Position numbers and translations under genes: made by a program. From contig NZ_CP051684.1 of NCBI RefSeq assembly GCF_012849375.1, positions 2,914,001-2,978,000 on the forward strand: a stretch of 64,000 nt of DNA. The letters run 5' to 3'. Numbering within the stretch: position 1 is the first letter of the stretch; each line of letters opens with the position of its first letter. This DNA is from Duganella dendranthematis. GTDB taxonomy: Bacteria; Pseudomonadota; Gammaproteobacteria; Burkholderiales; Burkholderiaceae_D. Below the pieces are notes generated by a model. It was not told the origin of the DNA, searched no databases, and worked only from the letters and a program-made list of their open reading frames with translations. Below are positions 9,293 through 20,004 of this stretch, one piece after another.

Positions 9293-9338
9293 GATCGTCT
9301 CTTTATCATGGGCTTTTGGCCCGGACAAAGAGGCGATC
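9293..9338 (+). promoter_or_regulatory. Large stem-loop covering the ribosome site of the next gene
   Basis: The 12-base arm at 9293-9304 pairs with 9327-9338 with a single G-U wobble. An inner stem GGGC (9310-9313) pairs with GCCC (9319-9322). The 3' arm contains the AGAGG ribosome site of the FAD/NAD(P)-binding gene starting at 9341. It could control translation or separate the pump operon from the next gene. There is no U-run after it, so it is not a classic intrinsic terminator. Confidence 0.55.
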
Positions 9339-9340
9339 GG

Positions 9341-11287
9341 ATGAAACGCACCAGCATCACCATCATCGGCATGGGCCCGCGCGGGCTCAGCGTATTTGAA
9401 CGCCTGGCCGCGCTGGCGCTTCACCGCCAGCTTCTCCTTGACCTGATTTTGATCGAACCCGGCGAATGCGGACCGGGCGTGCACGTCGCGCGCCAGCCGC
9501 AGCATTTGCTGATCAACACGCTGGCTAGCCAGGTCACCATGTTTCCGGCCGCTGGGGCCGTCAGACACGCCCCAGTGTGCGCCACGCCGTCGCTAACGGT
9601 ATGGGCCAGGCAGATGGGCTATCGGCGCGTAGGCGACCGCTACTACCGTCTGGGAGGCAGTGGCGGGCATGACATCGGCGAGGCGGACTATCTACCGCGC
9701 AGTTTGCTGGGCGAATACCTGGCGTGGGTCTACCAGCAGCTGGCGGCGGCGCTGCCGGCCGGCGTGGTGGTCACGCATCACCGGCAGCGGGCGGTGGACT
9801 TGTCGCAGCGGCCGGATGGCAGCAGCGTGATCGAGCTGGACAGCGGGTATGTGGTCACCAGCGATTTTGTGTTCCTCACCACCGGGCATGGCAGCAACCT
9901 GCCCAGTGATCTGGATGCGAGGCTGGGCAAGTTTGCGCAGGACCATGCGCGCTACAACAGCCGGCTGGGCTTTGTGCGGCAGGTGTATCCGATGGAACAG
10001 CTGTCGCGCATCAGCGCCGATGCGCGGGTGGCGATCCAAGGGCTGGGGCTGAGTGCGCACGATGTGATCGCCGAGCTGACGGTGGGGCGGGGCGGCGAGT
10101 TTGTGGCAGGACCCGAGGGCTTGCGCTATCTGCCGTCCGGGCGCGAGCCGCAGTTGACGCTGTGCTCGCGCAACTGCTTGCCGTACGCGGCGCGGGGCGT
10201 CAACCAGAAGGGGCTGGACGGCCGCCATCAGGCGCGCCACTTCACGGTGGACGCGGTGGAGGCGCTGCGCCGCCAGGCCCTGATCGCGCGCGGCAGCAGT
10301 CAGCTGGACTTCGACCGCGAACTGCTGCCACTGCTGAAACGCGAAATCGCCGATGCCTACCGCGCCGCAGCCGCAGCCACAGCCGCCCCGAACCGCGCCG
10401 CGTCCGCCGCTGACCAGGGCGGGGTCGCCCCCGTGTCGCCGCCGGTCCACGCCGCCGCCGAACTGGACCAGGACGCCTTGCTGGCCGAACTGCTATTCCC
10501 GTTGCACGAGCGCCAATTCGCCTCGCTGGCCGAGTTCCGCAGCTATTTCCGCGACTGGCTGCAAGCCGACTTGGCCGAGGCGCGTCGCGGCAACCTTGCC
10601 AGTCCCACCAAAGCCGCCACCGACGTCCTGCGCGACGTGCGCGCCACCTTGCAGTCGGCCATCGAGCACGGCGGCCTGACGCCGGCCTCGCACCGCAAAT
10701 TCCTCAACGTCTACCATCCCGCCATCAACCGCGCCGCCTTCGGCCCGCCGCTGCGCCGCAACGAAGAACTGCTGGCGCTGCTGGACGCCGGCGTCATCAC
10801 CCTGCAAGCCGGCCCCGGCAGCCGCGTCGACATCGACGAAACCGAATCCACCTACCTGCTCACCACCAAATTCAGCGGCGGCGCCGTGCAACACCCGGTC
10901 GACGTGGTCGTCATAGCAAGGTTGGAGCCGTTTGTGCCGGAAACCGACACATCCTTACTGATCCGTAATATGTTAAAACGCGGCCTGGTCCGGCCGTACT
11001 ACAACGGCATGTTCCACCCCGGCGGCATCGACCTCAACCGCGCCGGCCAGCCGCTGGACGCCGCCGGTGCCGCGCTCGCCAACATCTGGGCCTTGGGCTA
11101 CCTGACCGAAGGCGCGCACTACTACACGCATGCCTTGCCGCGCCCGCAGCTGAGGTCCCGCCAGGTGTGGGATGCCGAACAATGCGTCATGGCGCTGGCC
11201 GCTAAAATGACGGCAAACCAGCGTCGCAATCCGCATAAACGGTCGGCGGCGCATGCTCAAAAACATGACACTTTGCAAAGCAATTGA
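9341..11287 (+). CDS. FAD/NAD(P)-binding oxidoreductase-like protein
   Basis: A 648-residue protein opening with a Rossmann dinucleotide-binding fold: ITIIGMGPRGLSVFERLA, with G10, G12 and G15 as the GxGxxG glycines. A second motif (FVFLTTGHGSNLP, about residues 180-192) is also typical of flavin-dependent monooxygenase-like proteins of the FAD_NAD_binding type (PF13454 style, recalled). An Ala/Pro-rich insertion lies near residues 345-375. The start at 9341 is preferred over an upstream GTG/ATG because AAAGAGG sits properly before it and the Rossmann strand starts right after. It follows the RND genes but is separated from them by the hairpin. Substrate unknown; the family includes amino-acid N-oxygenase-like enzymes. 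Confidence 0.72.
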   Translation: MKRTSITIIGMGPRGLSVFERLAALALHRQLLLDLILIEPGECGPGVHVARQPQHLLINTLASQVTMFPAAGAVRHAPVCATPSLTVWARQMGYRRVGDRYYRLGGSGGHDIGEADYLPRSLLGEYLAWVYQQLAAALPAGVVVTHHRQRAVDLSQRPDGSSVIELDSGYVVTSDFVFLTTGHGSNLPSDLDARLGKFAQDHARYNSRLGFVRQVYPMEQLSRISADARVAIQGLGLSAHDVIAELTVGRGGEFVAGPEGLRYLPSGREPQLTLCSRNCLPYAARGVNQKGLDGRHQARHFTVDAVEALRRQALIARGSSQLDFDRELLPLLKREIADAYRAAAAATAAPNRAASAADQGGVAPVSPPVHAAAELDQDALLAELLFPLHERQFASLAEFRSYFRDWLQADLAEARRGNLASPTKAATDVLRDVRATLQSAIEHGGLTPASHRKFLNVYHPAINRAAFGPPLRRNEELLALLDAGVITLQAGPGSRVDIDETESTYLLTTKFSGGAVQHPVDVVVIARLEPFVPETDTSLLIRNMLKRGLVRPYYNGMFHPGGIDLNRAGQPLDAAGAALANIWALGYLTEGAHYYTHALPRPQLRSRQVWDAEQCVMALAAKMTANQRRNPHKRSAAHAQKHDTLQSN

Positions 11288-11434
11288 TACATACGGTAAC
11301 ACCCATCAAGAGCCGAAACTTGTAAAGTAGACAGTCTGGTGCCCTACATGGCATTTGGAGCGGTTCCCAAAAGAGCGGGACTCTGGCACTATGGCCCCAT
11401 TTTGACGACTTCTGCGTTCCACAAGGTTTGTATC

Positions 11435-12346
11435 TTGCACCACGACTCCCATATCCTCTCCGCGCATTCGGAATACTGCGAGACTTGCGGCCAACGGCTG
11501 CCGTCGGCGCAGGATAGCTTTGCCACGTGGGACCGCAAGTCCAAAAACAAGCGCATCGGCATCGCGATCTCGATCGCGTTGCACCTGGCTGGCGTGCTGT
11601 ACTACCTGTTGGTGCCGTCGCCCAAGCCGACCAAGTCGGCGCCGCCGAAGGGCGGCCACATGGTCTACATCCAGCCGATGGAAAAAGTGGTGCCGAAGCC
11701 GATCACCAAGCCGTCTCCGGCGCCCTCCAAGCCGGCCACCAAGCCGCCGCCGCCGCGCAAGCAGCCGGTGGTGACCAAGGAAGCGCCGGTCGCGACCAAG
11801 CCCAAGCTGGAAACCTTCGTGCCGCCGGTGCAGGCGACGATGACGCCGCCGCCGGTCGAGGACATGTCGGAAATGATCGCCAAGAAGCGCGCCGCGCGTG
11901 AATCGCTAAATCCGCCTGCGCCACCGGCGCCGGCTGCCGAGAGCGAATCGGACCGCGCCAAGCGGGTGGCGCTGGCCAACATCGCGCGCGCCAACGGCGC
12001 CGGCCAGAGCAGCGGCGCCGACCGTGACGATACCGGCGGCGTGTTCCAGGTCGACAAGAGCTTCCACAGTGCCGAAGTCAAGTTCCGCGGCTGGAACACC
12101 AACTTCAAGCGCAACTGGCTGCAGCAGATTCACGTCGAGCAGGGCGCCGAGCAGGATATCGAGACGGCGGTGGTCAAGGAAATGATCAAGATCATCCGCA
12201 AAGAGAAGCCGGGCGACTTCCAGTGGGAATCGCGCCGCCTGGGCAAAGTAGTCAACCTGAGCGCGCGCAAGGAAGACGAGAAAGAACTGTCGGCTTTCCT
12301 GATGAAGGAAATGTTCCCCGAATATACGCGCGGGGCATCGCGATAA
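11435..12346 (+). CDS. TonB-like proline-rich membrane protein with N-terminal Cys pair
   Basis: About 303 residues if translation starts at the TTG at 11435, which has ACAAGGT 8 bases upstream; the frame is open further back to 11339, so the start is uncertain. The N-terminus has a CxxC knuckle (YCETCGQRLPSA), one membrane helix (IGIAISIALHLAGVLYYLLV), then a long Pro/Lys-rich stretch (PKPTKSAPP, KPPPPRKQP) as in TonB-type periplasm-spanning linkers. The C-terminal globular part (FHSAEVKFRGWNTNFKRNW onward, about 120 residues) is not one I recognise. The layout matches energy-transducer or cell-envelope linker proteins. No ExbB/ExbD neighbours are present. A bidirectional terminator follows. 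Function unknown. Confidence 0.6.
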   Translation: MHHDSHILSAHSEYCETCGQRLPSAQDSFATWDRKSKNKRIGIAISIALHLAGVLYYLLVPSPKPTKSAPPKGGHMVYIQPMEKVVPKPITKPSPAPSKPATKPPPPRKQPVVTKEAPVATKPKLETFVPPVQATMTPPPVEDMSEMIAKKRAARESLNPPAPPAPAAESESDRAKRVALANIARANGAGQSSGADRDDTGGVFQVDKSFHSAEVKFRGWNTNFKRNWLQQIHVEQGAEQDIETAVVKEMIKIIRKEKPGDFQWESRRLGKVVNLSARKEDEKELSAFLMKEMFPEYTRGASR

Positions 12347-12347
12347 A

Positions 12348-12376
12348 TAAAAAAGCCGGGCTAACCCGGCTTTTTT
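12348..12376. terminator. Bidirectional intrinsic terminator
   Basis: AAAAAGCCGGG, a CTAA loop and CCCGGCTTTTTT form a perfect stem with A and T runs on either side. It lies between the rightward TonB-like gene and the leftward hemB, so it can stop transcription from both. Confidence 0.92.
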
Positions 12377-12392
12377 CATGCTTGCAGCGTGC

Positions 12393-14109
<1,717 letters not shown>

Positions 14110-14257
14110 GGGGATTGGGGAAAAAGCAACAGGTTAAAGCAGGGAATTTTTTAAGCTATTGTACAATGAGTAGATACCCGGTGCCCCCTGGCAGGTATTA
14201 GCGCCTCTGTGGACATCCCTGGTTTAAAACTTTTTAGACTCCTCCTAGGGTGCTTGA

Positions 14258-14932
14258 ATGAATAGTGTGAATCTGTTTTCACCGATTGTAAAATCCCTGC
14301 TTGTTGCCTTGCTGGCCGTTTCGGCCACGGCCCACGCCGAAGACAAAAAGCCCGCCCCGCCTGCCCCACCCAAGATCGATGCTGCCAAAGGCGCCACCCT
14401 GTTTTCCGACGGCGACGCCGCCCGCGGCCTGCCGGCCTGCGTGTCGTGTCACGGCGCCGGAGGCAATTCCACCATTGCCGTCAATCCCAAGCTGGCCGGC
14501 CAGCACGAAGGTTATCTTTACAAGCAACTGGTGAACTTTACGACGGCGCAACGGAATCAACCGGTGATGACGACCTACGCCAAGATGCTGACCGATGAAG
14601 AAAAGCACAACATCGCCGCCTGGCTGGTGACCCAGAAGCCTACCGCAGGCGCCGCCAAGAACAAGGACACGGTCGAAATGGGCAAGAAGATTTATCGCGG
14701 CGGCCTCGCCGAGAAGAGCGTGCCGGCCTGCGCCAGCTGTCACGGCGCCAGCGGCGCCGGCATTCCGGTCCAGTATCCGCGCCTCGCCGGCCAGCACCAG
14801 GACTATGCGTTCACCGAGCTGGGCCTGTTCAAGAGCGGCGCCCGCAAGAGCGTCGAAATGGAAGCGATTGCCAAGCGCATGTCGGATGAAGAGATGAAGG
14901 CCGTTTCCGATTACGTAGCAGGCCTGAAATAA
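14258..14932 (+). CDS. Dihaem cytochrome c4
   Basis: A 224-residue periplasmic electron carrier with two c-type haem domains, expected to donate electrons to terminal oxidases. A signal peptide ends near ATAHAE. Haem motifs CVSCH (61-65) and CASCH (158-162) each open a similar domain (GxGGN / GASGAG, PKLAGQHEGYLYKQL / PRLAGQHQDYAFTEL), showing the internal duplication of the c4 family. Methionines suitable as axial ligands lie in VMTTYAKM and MEAIAKRM. It sits just before resB-ccsB, the machinery that attaches its haem, but a terminator separates them. Confidence 0.93.
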   Translation: MNSVNLFSPIVKSLLVALLAVSATAHAEDKKPAPPAPPKIDAAKGATLFSDGDAARGLPACVSCHGAGGNSTIAVNPKLAGQHEGYLYKQLVNFTTAQRNQPVMTTYAKMLTDEEKHNIAAWLVTQKPTAGAAKNKDTVEMGKKIYRGGLAEKSVPACASCHGASGAGIPVQYPRLAGQHQDYAFTELGLFKSGARKSVEMEAIAKRMSDEEMKAVSDYVAGLK

Positions 14933-14978
14933 AGTTGACGTATCCGCATCTTTCCGGTGCGGACTCACCCAAAAGATG

Positions 14979-15009
14979 AGGGCGGCAGCGTAAGCATGCC
15001 GCCCTTTTT
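14979..15009 (+). terminator. Intrinsic terminator after cytochrome c4
   Basis: AGGGCGGCA (14979-14987) pairs perfectly with TGCCGCCCT (14997-15005) and is followed by a T run. It lies between cytochrome c4 and resB, so resB needs its own promoter or read-through. Confidence 0.85.
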
Positions 15010-15057
15010 GTTGGTATGCTGCCGCCTGACCACTTTTATTAAAGAAGCAGAACTTGC

Positions 15058-17154
15058 ATGACTAGCCCTAGCACCACCGGCATCGAGCTGAAAACCCGCC
15101 GCCCCATCATTGGCGAAATCGTTGAACTGATTTCTTCCATGCGCTTTGCCATCGCCTTGCTGGCGATGATTGCGATCGCCGCCGTCATCGGCACCGTGAT
15201 GAAGCAGGGCGAGGCGTCGAGCAATTACATCAACCAGTTCGGCCCGTTCTGGTACGAGATCTTCCGCAAGATCGGCCTGTACACCGTGTACTCGGCCTGG
15301 TGGTTCCTGCTGCTGATGACGGCGCTGGTTACCTCGACCACGCTGTGCATCGTGCGCAATGCACCAAAGATGATGAAGGACATGCGCAGCTGGCGCGAGA
15401 ACGTGCGCGAACAGTCGCTGCTGAACTTCCACCACAAGATGCAATGGCAGGCGCCGCTGTCACGCGCGGCGCTGGCGCAGCAGAGCGCCGCGCGGCTGAA
15501 GGACGCCGGCTATCAGGTCAAGCTGGTGGAAAAGGATAACGGCACGCTGGTGGCGGCCAAGCAGGGCGCCGCCAACAAGTTCGGCTACATTTTCGCCCAC
15601 GCGTCGATCGTCATCATCTGTATCGGCGGGCTGCTCGATTCGGACGTACCGGTCCGCATGCAGGAATGGTTCTTCGGCAAGACGCCGTTCAACGGCAGCG
15701 GCCTGATTTCGCAAGTGCCGCCGCAGCACCGTCTCGGCGTCGGCAATCCCACCTTCCGTGGCAACACCATGATTCCGGAAGGACAGAACAGCAATACCGC
15801 CATCCTGGCCCGTCCGGACGGCGTGCTGATCCAGGAACTGCCGTTCACCATCAGCCTGAAAAAATTCACCATCGATTTCTACAGCACCGGCATGCCCAAG
15901 CTGTTCGCCAGCGACGTCGAAGTGCGCGACAACCAGACCGGCGAAACGGTCAAGGGCACCATCGAAGTCAATCACCCGCTGACCTTCAACGGCGTGTCGA
16001 TTTACCAGTCCAGCTTTGAAGACGGCGGCAGCAAGCTTAAACTGAGCGGCTTCCCGATGACCGGCAACGGCGCCGAGCGGTTCGAGATCGCCGGCGAAGT
16101 CGGCGGCACCACGCCGCTGACCAAGGACACCACGGTCGAATGGTCGGGCTTCCGTCCGTTCAACGTGGAAAACGTCGGCCCGACCGATGACCCGCGCGCC
16201 GTCAAGCAGGGCAAGAGCCTGGAAGAAGAACTGGCGCAAAGCCTGGACAAGCACACCGGCTCGGCCGGCAAGAACGCCGTCAACAAGAACCTGAAAAACG
16301 TCGGTCCGAGCGTCAGCTACAAGCTGCGCGACAAGACCGGCCAGGCGCGCGAATACCAGAACTACATGCAGCCGGTCACGGTCGACGGCGCCACCGTGTT
16401 CCTGGCCGGCGTACGCGCCAATCCGTCGGACAACTTCAGCTACCTGCGCATTCCGGCCGACGACGGCCACAGCGTGACCGAATGGATGCGCCTGCGCGCC
16501 GCGCTGCAAGATCCGGCCTTGCGCGCCGCCGCCGCCCAGCGTTACGCCGCACGCGCCACGCCCAATTCCGCCGCCGGCGACGCCCTGCGCGCGCAGTTGC
16601 AGGCCTCGGCCGACAAGAGCCTGGGCATCTTTGCCGGCAGCGACAAGGCGGCCGGCTTCATGGCCATTTCGCAGTTCCTGGAAAAAGTCCCGGCCGCCGA
16701 GCAGGAGAAGGCCGCCGATGTCTTCATGAAGATCCTCAACGGCAGCCTGTGGGACCTGTGGCAAGTCGCGCGCGCCAAGGACCAGCTGCCGCCGGTGAGC
16801 GAAGACGAAATCCACGCCCGTTTCCTGCAACTGGCCACCAACGCGCTGTCGGATGCGTTCTTCTACGGCGCCCCGGTCTACCTGCAACTGGACGACTACA
16901 ACGAAATCAAGGCCTCGGTGTTCCAGGTGACCCGCTCGCCGGGCAAGAATGTTGTCTATCTCGGCTGCCTGTTCCTGGTGCTGGGGGTGTTCGCCATGTT
17001 CTACATCCGCGAACGCCGCCTGTGGATCTGGATCAAGGACGGCGCCAACGGCGCCAGCGACGCGCTGATGGCCATGAGCACCCAACGCAAGACGCTGGAT
17101 TTTGAACGCGAATTTGAAATACTGAAGGAAAAACTGCCGCAGTCGGCAGCATAG
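15058..17154 (+). CDS. resB: Cytochrome c biogenesis protein ResB (Ccs1)
   Basis: A 698-residue inner-membrane half of the system II haem-delivery and attachment complex for c-type cytochromes. Three N-terminal membrane helices (MRFAIALLAMIAIAAVIGTV near residue 28, WWFLLLMTALVTSTTLCIV near 82, YIFAHASIVIICIGGLL near 180) precede a large periplasmic domain. A last helix (NVVYLGCLFLVLGVFAMFYI near 630) leads to a short cytoplasmic tail. GTVMKQGE and the haem-handling topology are typical of ResB. Ten bases separate it from ccsB. It will act on the cytochrome c4 encoded just upstream. Confidence 0.95.
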   Translation: MTSPSTTGIELKTRRPIIGEIVELISSMRFAIALLAMIAIAAVIGTVMKQGEASSNYINQFGPFWYEIFRKIGLYTVYSAWWFLLLMTALVTSTTLCIVRNAPKMMKDMRSWRENVREQSLLNFHHKMQWQAPLSRAALAQQSAARLKDAGYQVKLVEKDNGTLVAAKQGAANKFGYIFAHASIVIICIGGLLDSDVPVRMQEWFFGKTPFNGSGLISQVPPQHRLGVGNPTFRGNTMIPEGQNSNTAILARPDGVLIQELPFTISLKKFTIDFYSTGMPKLFASDVEVRDNQTGETVKGTIEVNHPLTFNGVSIYQSSFEDGGSKLKLSGFPMTGNGAERFEIAGEVGGTTPLTKDTTVEWSGFRPFNVENVGPTDDPRAVKQGKSLEEELAQSLDKHTGSAGKNAVNKNLKNVGPSVSYKLRDKTGQAREYQNYMQPVTVDGATVFLAGVRANPSDNFSYLRIPADDGHSVTEWMRLRAALQDPALRAAAAQRYAARATPNSAAGDALRAQLQASADKSLGIFAGSDKAAGFMAISQFLEKVPAAEQEKAADVFMKILNGSLWDLWQVARAKDQLPPVSEDEIHARFLQLATNALSDAFFYGAPVYLQLDDYNEIKASVFQVTRSPGKNVVYLGCLFLVLGVFAMFYIRERRLWIWIKDGANGASDALMAMSTQRKTLDFEREFEILKEKLPQSAA

Positions 17155-17163
17155 GAGCAAACC

Positions 17164-18318
17164 ATGGAAATGACCCAATCCCAGCAAACCTATCAGCAGG
17201 CGCCAGGCTATTTCAAGCGCCTCACGGTGGCCGACTGGCTGTTCGCGCTGGCGCTGCTGGCCGGCGCGCTGTTCGGCCTGAGCCGCTACGGCGCGTTCAT
17301 GAATTATTACGAGCAGGTGATCCTGCTGGCAGCTGTGCCGGTGTTCGCCACGCTGGGCTGGCACTGGAAGGCGGTGCGCTGGCTGATGCCGCTGATCGCG
17401 CTGCTGTCGCTGTGGGCGATTTCGATGTACGCCGGCGACCTCGATAACGGCACCAAAAAATTCTGGCTGCGCATGATGTTGTCGAGCCAGTCGGCGGTGT
17501 TGTGGATGAGCGTGATGTTCGTCATCGCCACCGTGTTCTACTGGATCGGCTTCATCGGCCGCTCGGCCGCCGCCTCCAGCATCGGCTCCAAGCTGTGCTG
17601 GGCCGCCGTGGTGCTGGGCTGGACTGCGATGATGGTGCGCTGGTACGAGTCCTACCTGATCGGCGCCGACGTCGGCCACATTCCGGTCTCCAACCTGTAC
17701 GAAGTGTTCATCCTGTTCTCGCTGATCACCGCGATGTTCTACCTGTACTTCGAACAGCGCTACGCCACCCGCCAGATGGGCCCGTTCGTGCTGCTGGTGA
17801 TCTCGGCCGCGATCGGCTTCCTGATGTGGTACACCACCTCGCGCAACGCCGCCGACATCCAGCCGCTGCTGCCGGCGCTGCAAAGCTGGTGGATGAAAAT
17901 CCACGTCCCGGCCAACTTCATTGGCTACGGCAACTTCGCGCTGGCCGCCATGGTGGCCGCGGCCTACCTGCTGAAAACCTCGGGCTACCTGAACGACCGC
18001 CTGCCGTCGGAAGAAGTGCTGGATGACGTCATGTACAAGGCCATCTCGGCCGGTTTCGCCTTCTTCACCATCGCCACCATTCTCGGCGCGCTGTGGGCGG
18101 CCGAAGCGTGGGGCGGCTACTGGTCGTGGGATCCGAAAGAGACCTGGGCGCTGATCGTCTGGCTCAACTACGCGGCTTGGCTGCATATGCGCCTGATGAC
18201 CGGCCTGCGCGGCCGTCCGGCGGCGTGGTGGGCGCTGGTGGGCCTGCTGGTGACGACCTTTGCTTTCCTGGGCGTCAACATGTTCCTGTCCGGTCTGCAC
18301 TCTTACGGCAAGTTGTAA
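17164..18318 (+). CDS. ccsB: Cytochrome c biogenesis protein CcsB/CcsA (ResC)
   Basis: A 384-residue polytopic haem-handling partner of ResB. The tryptophan-rich WWD segment WGGYWSWDPKETWALIVW is present, with histidines positioned for haem binding (WLHMRL; MKIHVPANF). About eight membrane segments are predicted. AGGAG lies properly before ATG 17164; ATG 17170 is possible. Together with ResB it forms a complete system II, so the separate Ccm (system I) genes would not be needed for c4 maturation (inference). Confidence 0.95.
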   Translation: MEMTQSQQTYQQAPGYFKRLTVADWLFALALLAGALFGLSRYGAFMNYYEQVILLAAVPVFATLGWHWKAVRWLMPLIALLSLWAISMYAGDLDNGTKKFWLRMMLSSQSAVLWMSVMFVIATVFYWIGFIGRSAAASSIGSKLCWAAVVLGWTAMMVRWYESYLIGADVGHIPVSNLYEVFILFSLITAMFYLYFEQRYATRQMGPFVLLVISAAIGFLMWYTTSRNAADIQPLLPALQSWWMKIHVPANFIGYGNFALAAMVAAAYLLKTSGYLNDRLPSEEVLDDVMYKAISAGFAFFTIATILGALWAAEAWGGYWSWDPKETWALIVWLNYAAWLHMRLMTGLRGRPAAWWALVGLLVTTFAFLGVNMFLSGLHSYGKL

Positions 18319-18387
18319 ACGGAAGTTTAAGTTTGATTCCGGGAGTTTGGTGTAAGGTTGAGCCTCACACCGCTTCCGGAGTCCACC

Positions 18388-19365
18388 ATGTTGATCAAGC
18401 GTTCCCCGAATGGCATAGACCTGCCGTTTTCCTCTGAAATCACGCCGCGCACGCTGTACGAATCGCGCCGCAGCTTCATGAAGCAGATCGCCATGGGCGC
18501 GGTCGGCGGTGCGGCGCTGCTCGAAATGGCGCAGCGCGAAGCGTTTGCGCAGGGCACTGGCGCCAAGCTGGCCGCCAAGCTCAATCCGGCCTATTCGGTG
18601 CTCGACAAGCAGACGCCGTACAAAGACGCCACTACCTACAACAACTTCTACGAATTCGGCACCGACAAGAGCGAACCGGCGATGTACGCCGGCACGCTGA
18701 AGACGCGGCCGTGGACCATCTCCATCGAAGGCGAAGTCAAGAAGCCGATGACGCTGGACATCGATGCGCTGCTGAAATTGGCGCCGATGGAAGAGCGCGT
18801 CTACCGCCTGCGCTGCGTCGAAGGCTGGTCGATGGTGATCCCGTGGATCGGCTACTCGCTCTCCGAGCTCATCAAAAAGGTAGAGCCCACCGGTAACGCC
18901 AAGTATGTAGAATTCGTCTCATTGGCTGACAAGAAGCAGATGCCGGGCGTGGGCAGCCGCGTGCTGCAATGGCCGTACACCGAAGGCTTGCGCATCGACG
19001 AGGCCAATCACCCGCTGGCGCTGCTGGCCTTCGGCATGTATGGCGAAGTGCTGCCGAACCAGAACGGCGCGCCGGTGCGCATGGTGCTGCCGTGGAAGTA
19101 CGGCTTCAAATCGGCCAAGTCGATCGTCAAGATCCGCTTCGTCAAAGACCAGCCGCGCACCTCGTGGAATCTGTCGGCGGCGAATGAGTACGGCTTCTAC
19201 TCGAACGTGAATCCGGATGTGGATCACCCGCGCTGGTCGCAGGCGTCCGAGCGCCGCATCGGCGAAGACGGCTTCCTGTCGCGCAAGCGCAAGACGCTGA
19301 TGTTCAACGGCTATAACGATGTGGCCCCGCTGTACGCGGGCATGGACCTGAAAAAATTCTACTGA
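18388..19365 (+). CDS. msrP: Periplasmic methionine sulfoxide reductase, molybdopterin subunit MsrP (YedY)
   Basis: A 325-residue molybdenum-cofactor enzyme that repairs oxidised methionines in periplasmic proteins. It carries a twin-arginine export signal ([12 protein letters not shown], arginines 27-28) and the molybdenum-ligating cysteine C143 in [15 protein letters not shown]. The start at ATG 18388 is supported by CCGGAG 8 bases before it; an upstream in-frame start at 18358 lacks this and would displace the Tat signal. The stop overlaps the msrQ start by one base (TGATG). With DsbD and cytochrome assembly in the same window it adds to envelope redox maintenance. Confidence 0.95.
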   Translation: MLIKRSPNGIDLPFSSEITPRTLYESRRSFMKQIAMGAVGGAALLEMAQREAFAQGTGAKLAAKLNPAYSVLDKQTPYKDATTYNNFYEFGTDKSEPAMYAGTLKTRPWTISIEGEVKKPMTLDIDALLKLAPMEERVYRLRCVEGWSMVIPWIGYSLSELIKKVEPTGNAKYVEFVSLADKKQMPGVGSRVLQWPYTEGLRIDEANHPLALLAFGMYGEVLPNQNGAPVRMVLPWKYGFKSAKSIVKIRFVKDQPRTSWNLSAANEYGFYSNVNPDVDHPRWSQASERRIGEDGFLSRKRKTLMFNGYNDVAPLYAGMDLKKFY

Positions 19366-19967
19366 TGCCGACCACGAAACAAATCAGCTGGCTCAAGGGC
19401 GCCGTGTTTGTCGCGGCGCTGATTCCCCTGGCGCGCATGGCGTATCTGACGCTGACCGGGCAACTGGTCGACCCGCTCGAATTCATCACGCGCGGCACCG
19501 GCGACTGGACCTTGTACTTCCTGACCATCACGCTGGCGGTGACGCCGCTGCGCAAGCTGAGCGGATGGAACTGGCTGATCAAGCTGCGCCGCATGGTGGG
19601 GCTGTACACCTTCTTCTACGGCTTCCTGCACTTCATGACCTTTTTGTGGTTCGACCATTTCTTTGATCTGGCCGAGATGTGGAAGGACGTGCTGAAGCGG
19701 CCGTTCATCACGGTCGGCTTCATCGCCTTCGTGCTGCTGATTCCGCTGGCCTTGACCAGCACCAACGGCATGATCAAGCGCCTGGGCGGCAAGCGCTGGC
19801 AGTGGCTGCACCGGCTGATCTACGTGATCGCTCCGCTGGCGCTGCTGCACTTCTGGTGGATGAAAGCCGGCAAGCACAACTTCGCCCAGCCGATCCTGTT
19901 CATCGCCATCATCGGCACGCTGCTGCTGATGCGCGTCTGGTGGGCGGCGCGCAAAGCGGCGCAGTAA
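19365..19967 (+). CDS. msrQ: Haem-binding membrane subunit MsrQ (YedZ)
   Basis: A 200-residue inner-membrane b-type haem protein that feeds electrons to MsrP. About six membrane segments are visible. Conserved histidines lie in YGFLHFMTFLWFDHF, QWLHRLIYV and LLHFWWMK. The ATG overlaps the msrP stop by a base, so the two are translationally coupled. A bidirectional terminator follows directly. Confidence 0.94.
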   Translation: MPTTKQISWLKGAVFVAALIPLARMAYLTLTGQLVDPLEFITRGTGDWTLYFLTITLAVTPLRKLSGWNWLIKLRRMVGLYTFFYGFLHFMTFLWFDHFFDLAEMWKDVLKRPFITVGFIAFVLLIPLALTSTNGMIKRLGGKRWQWLHRLIYVIAPLALLHFWWMKAGKHNFAQPILFIAIIGTLLLMRVWWAARKAAQ

Positions 19968-19970
19968 AAA

Positions 19971-19998
19971 AAAGCCGCCGGCGGGTGCGGGCGGCTTT
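19971..19998. terminator. Bidirectional intrinsic terminator between msrQ and lysA
   Basis: AAAGCCGCC (19971-19979) and GGCGGCTTT (19990-19998) form a perfect 9-bp stem. An A run precedes it, so it works best for the leftward lysA transcript, while the plus strand has TTT only. It starts 3 bases after the msrQ stop. Confidence 0.8.
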
Positions 19999-20004
19999 GG
20001 TGGC

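Noticed and set aside
7751..9568. Long minus-strand frame opposite the RND permease and start of the FAD gene
   Set aside because: It crosses two real genes, has no recognisable domain and its Arg/Gln/His composition is typical of a shadow.
15460..18300. A 946-codon open frame on the minus strand opposite resB-ccsB
   Set aside because: Its translation is Arg/His/Gln-rich with no domain logic, and the plus strand encodes well-recognised ResB and CcsB. It is a by-product of high-GC codon bias.
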